Assembly (NCBI GenBank): GCA_045660265.1
Contig: JAZRDM010000019.1
Span: forward strand, 1 to 7,018
Direction: 5' to 3'
Length of the DNA: 7,018 nucleotides
Source of the DNA: Scatosoma sp045660265
Lineage (GTDB): Bacteria > Bacillota > Clostridia > Christensenellales > Borkfalkiaceae
The notes under the pieces were generated by a model. It saw only the letters and a program-made list of their open reading frames with translations, was not told where the DNA came from and made no database searches. Shown here piece after piece: positions 5,487-7,018 of the stretch (position 1 is its first letter; every line of letters begins with the position of its first letter). Both the position numbers and the translations under genes were made by a program.

Positions 5487-7018
5487 ATGAAATACAGGGC
5501 ATTAGCATTTTTAGCGATGGCAAGCGTATTGTCAACATCGGTAGTAGGGCTTGCGGCTTGTGGCGGCGCAAGGGTTGGGGATGACACGAACACGTTGCAG
5601 ATTTTTATTAGTGATTTTGGCTATGGCACGGAATGGCTGGATGATATGATTACGGAATTTAAAGCGCAGGATTGGGTAAAAGCAAAATATCCAAATCTCA
5701 ATATTCCTAAGCCCACTAGTAATTCGGATAGAACGTTCCCTGCGGATAGAATGATTACGGACGGGAAGACGAACACCTTTGATTTGTTGTTCTCTTGCGA
5801 TTCGGCAAACGCATATTACGATAGAACGGACGCAAGCGGCAAAGGCTTCTTTGAAGATTTGACGAGTGTGTATAATGCTACGATTCCTGGTGAAAGCGTT
5901 ACCGTTGCTCAAAAGATGAAAGATGAAATTTTGGCAAATTATAATCACACCAAAAAAGACAACACAAAGACCTATTACGCTATGCCTTGGGTAAATGGTT
6001 ATATGGGGATTTTGTATAATCAAACGCTTGTAAACAATAAGCTTGGCGCAGATTACGTACTTCCCAGAACGACGGTAGAATTGGAAACGATGGCAAGCGA
6101 ATTGAAGGGTCAAAGCGCAACGCCGTTCATCTCTTCCACGAAATCTGGCTATTGGAATCAGGTTGCATTTACGTGGTGGGTGCAATATGAAGGCTTGGAA
6201 AGATATGAAGATTATTGGCTTGGCGTAGATGAATATGACGAAACGACTTCTGCGAATTTCGCACAGCTCGGCAGACTTCGTTCTTTGGAAGCTTTGGAAA
6301 GCTTGATTCATACGGATAAAGGTTATAATCACGCAGACGTAAACGAACTTGAATTCACGGCGGCGCAGTCTAAATATATTTTGGGTGAAGCTGTGATGAT
6401 GCCTAACGGCGACTGGTTTGAAAACGAAATGAGAGCGAACTACGCGGAAGATAAGAACAATTACGATATTCGCTTTATGAAGATGCCCGTAATCAGTTCG
6501 ATTGTAGAAACGATGGATATCTATACGCACGATAAGGCGTACACCGAACTTTCTAATGCAGACAAAGCTACGTATGATGCGAAGCTTGCGGCGATTGTTA
6601 CCGTAGTGGATGCAGGCGGTTCTTTGGCAGATGCGCAGGCGGCGGTTGCAGGACTTACGGAAAGCGATTTCAATAAAGTGGACACGGCAAGAAAGATCGC
6701 TTACGGCGTTGATAACCACGAGGCGTATATTCCTTCTTACGCAACGGCAAAAGACATTGCAAAAGATTTCCTCGTATTTATGGCTTCTGACGTTGCTAGT
6801 AAATCGTTTATGACGAGCACGAACGGTGCTTCTACGGCATTTGAATATGACGTGCAGGAAAAAGCTCCCCAACTTTACGCTTCCTTCTCGACGTTGCAGA
6901 AGGAAAGATTGGCAATCGCAGCAGAAGGTATTGCGCCTTTCTCCGCAACGACTTCTCGTCTTTGCTATCTTGGCGGCTTGACGTATTACACGATTTCTAA
7001 CGGTTTGGAAAACTTCTT
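5487..7018 (+). CDS. Lipoprotein sugar-binding protein of the ABC importer (3' end cut by window edge)
   Basis: My translation from 5487 stays open for 510 codons to the window edge. The N-terminus is a lipoprotein signal: basic start (MKYR), hydrophobic core, and lipobox LAAC with the lipidated Cys25, followed by a short Gly/Asp-rich linker. The protein would be anchored on the outer face of the membrane. The body matches family-1 extracellular solute-binding proteins: a beta-alpha start (LQIFISDFGYGTEWLDDMITEF, split across about 37-58), an aromatic-rich middle with YAMPWVNGYMGILYN near 157-171, and the common MMPNGDWFENEM segment (about 304-315, Asp309-Trp310) that lines the ligand cleft in relatives. 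Many aromatic residues support a carbohydrate ligand. It is already longer than the usual 420-450 residues. Its place after the permeases is less common than binding protein first. The ligand is unknown. Confidence 0.93.
   Translation, partial: MKYRALAFLAMASVLSTSVVGLAACGGARVGDDTNTLQIFISDFGYGTEWLDDMITEFKAQDWVKAKYPNLNIPKPTSNSDRTFPADRMITDGKTNTFDLLFSCDSANAYYDRTDASGKGFFEDLTSVYNATIPGESVTVAQKMKDEILANYNHTKKDNTKTYYAMPWVNGYMGILYNQTLVNNKLGADYVLPRTTVELETMASELKGQSATPFISSTKSGYWNQVAFTWWVQYEGLERYEDYWLGVDEYDETTSANFAQLGRLRSLEALESLIHTDKGYNHADVNELEFTAAQSKYILGEAVMMPNGDWFENEMRANYAEDKNNYDIRFMKMPVISSIVETMDIYTHDKAYTELSNADKATYDAKLAAIVTVVDAGGSLADAQAAVAGLTESDFNKVDTARKIAYGVDNHEAYIPSYATAKDIAKDFLVFMASDVASKSFMTSTNGASTAFEYDVQEKAPQLYASFSTLQKERLAIAAEGIAPFSATTSRLCYLGGLTYYTISNGLENF

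Noticed and set aside
6610..6813. 67-codon plus-strand open frame within the binding-protein gene
   Set aside because: It overlaps the real gene in another frame, has no ribosome site, and its product is Arg/Thr/Leu-rich with no recognisable motif.
5532..6872. 446-codon open frame on the minus strand opposite the binding-protein gene
   Set aside because: Its translation is rich in Arg, His, Ile and Phe in a low-complexity way, shows no domain pattern, and lies fully opposite a gene with clear lipobox and family motifs. It is a codon-usage shadow.

Overview
The window looks like part of a carbohydrate-use locus from a low- to mid-GC Gram-positive anaerobe, most likely an uncultured gut-type member of the Clostridia. 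The evidence is purine-rich AGGAGG-type ribosome binding sites, a lipoprotein signal on the solute-binding protein, consensus sigma-A type promoters, and the layout of an AraC regulator divergent from a CUT1 sugar importer. No database was searched, so the taxonomic call is inference.

Layout. On the minus strand, 846 down to 1 encodes an AraC-family regulator that runs off the left edge with 282 residues visible and both helix-turn-helix motifs present. A 231-bp divergent region (847-1077) holds a near-perfect promoter for the regulator, placed so close to the ATG that its mRNA should be leaderless. It also holds a promoter for the rightward operon and a 5'-leader inverted repeat. Rightward come a Gfo/Idh/MocA oxidoreductase (1078-2307), a cytoplasmic TIM-barrel glycosidase-like protein (2330-3502), a structured 107-bp gap, two CUT1 permeases (3610-4521 and 4534-5436), and a lipoprotein sugar-binding protein that starts at 5487 and is cut by the right edge.

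How the parts fit. The lipoprotein would capture an oligosaccharide or glycoside at the cell surface and the two permeases would bring it in. No ATPase gene is visible, so a shared MsmK/UgpC-type ATPase encoded elsewhere is the likely energiser. Inside the cell the oxidoreductase and the TIM-barrel protein would process the sugar. The AraC protein probably senses the sugar or a product and controls the operon. The substrate cannot be read from the sequence.

Most of the window is conventional. The points most worth a second look are the GDEP-type barrel protein with no visible beta-7 nucleophile beside an NAD(P)-dependent oxidoreductase, the predicted leaderless regulator mRNA, the leader hairpin before the first gene, and the repeat-rich gap before the permeases. 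I found no rRNA, tRNA, mobile element, CRISPR array or intrinsic terminator.
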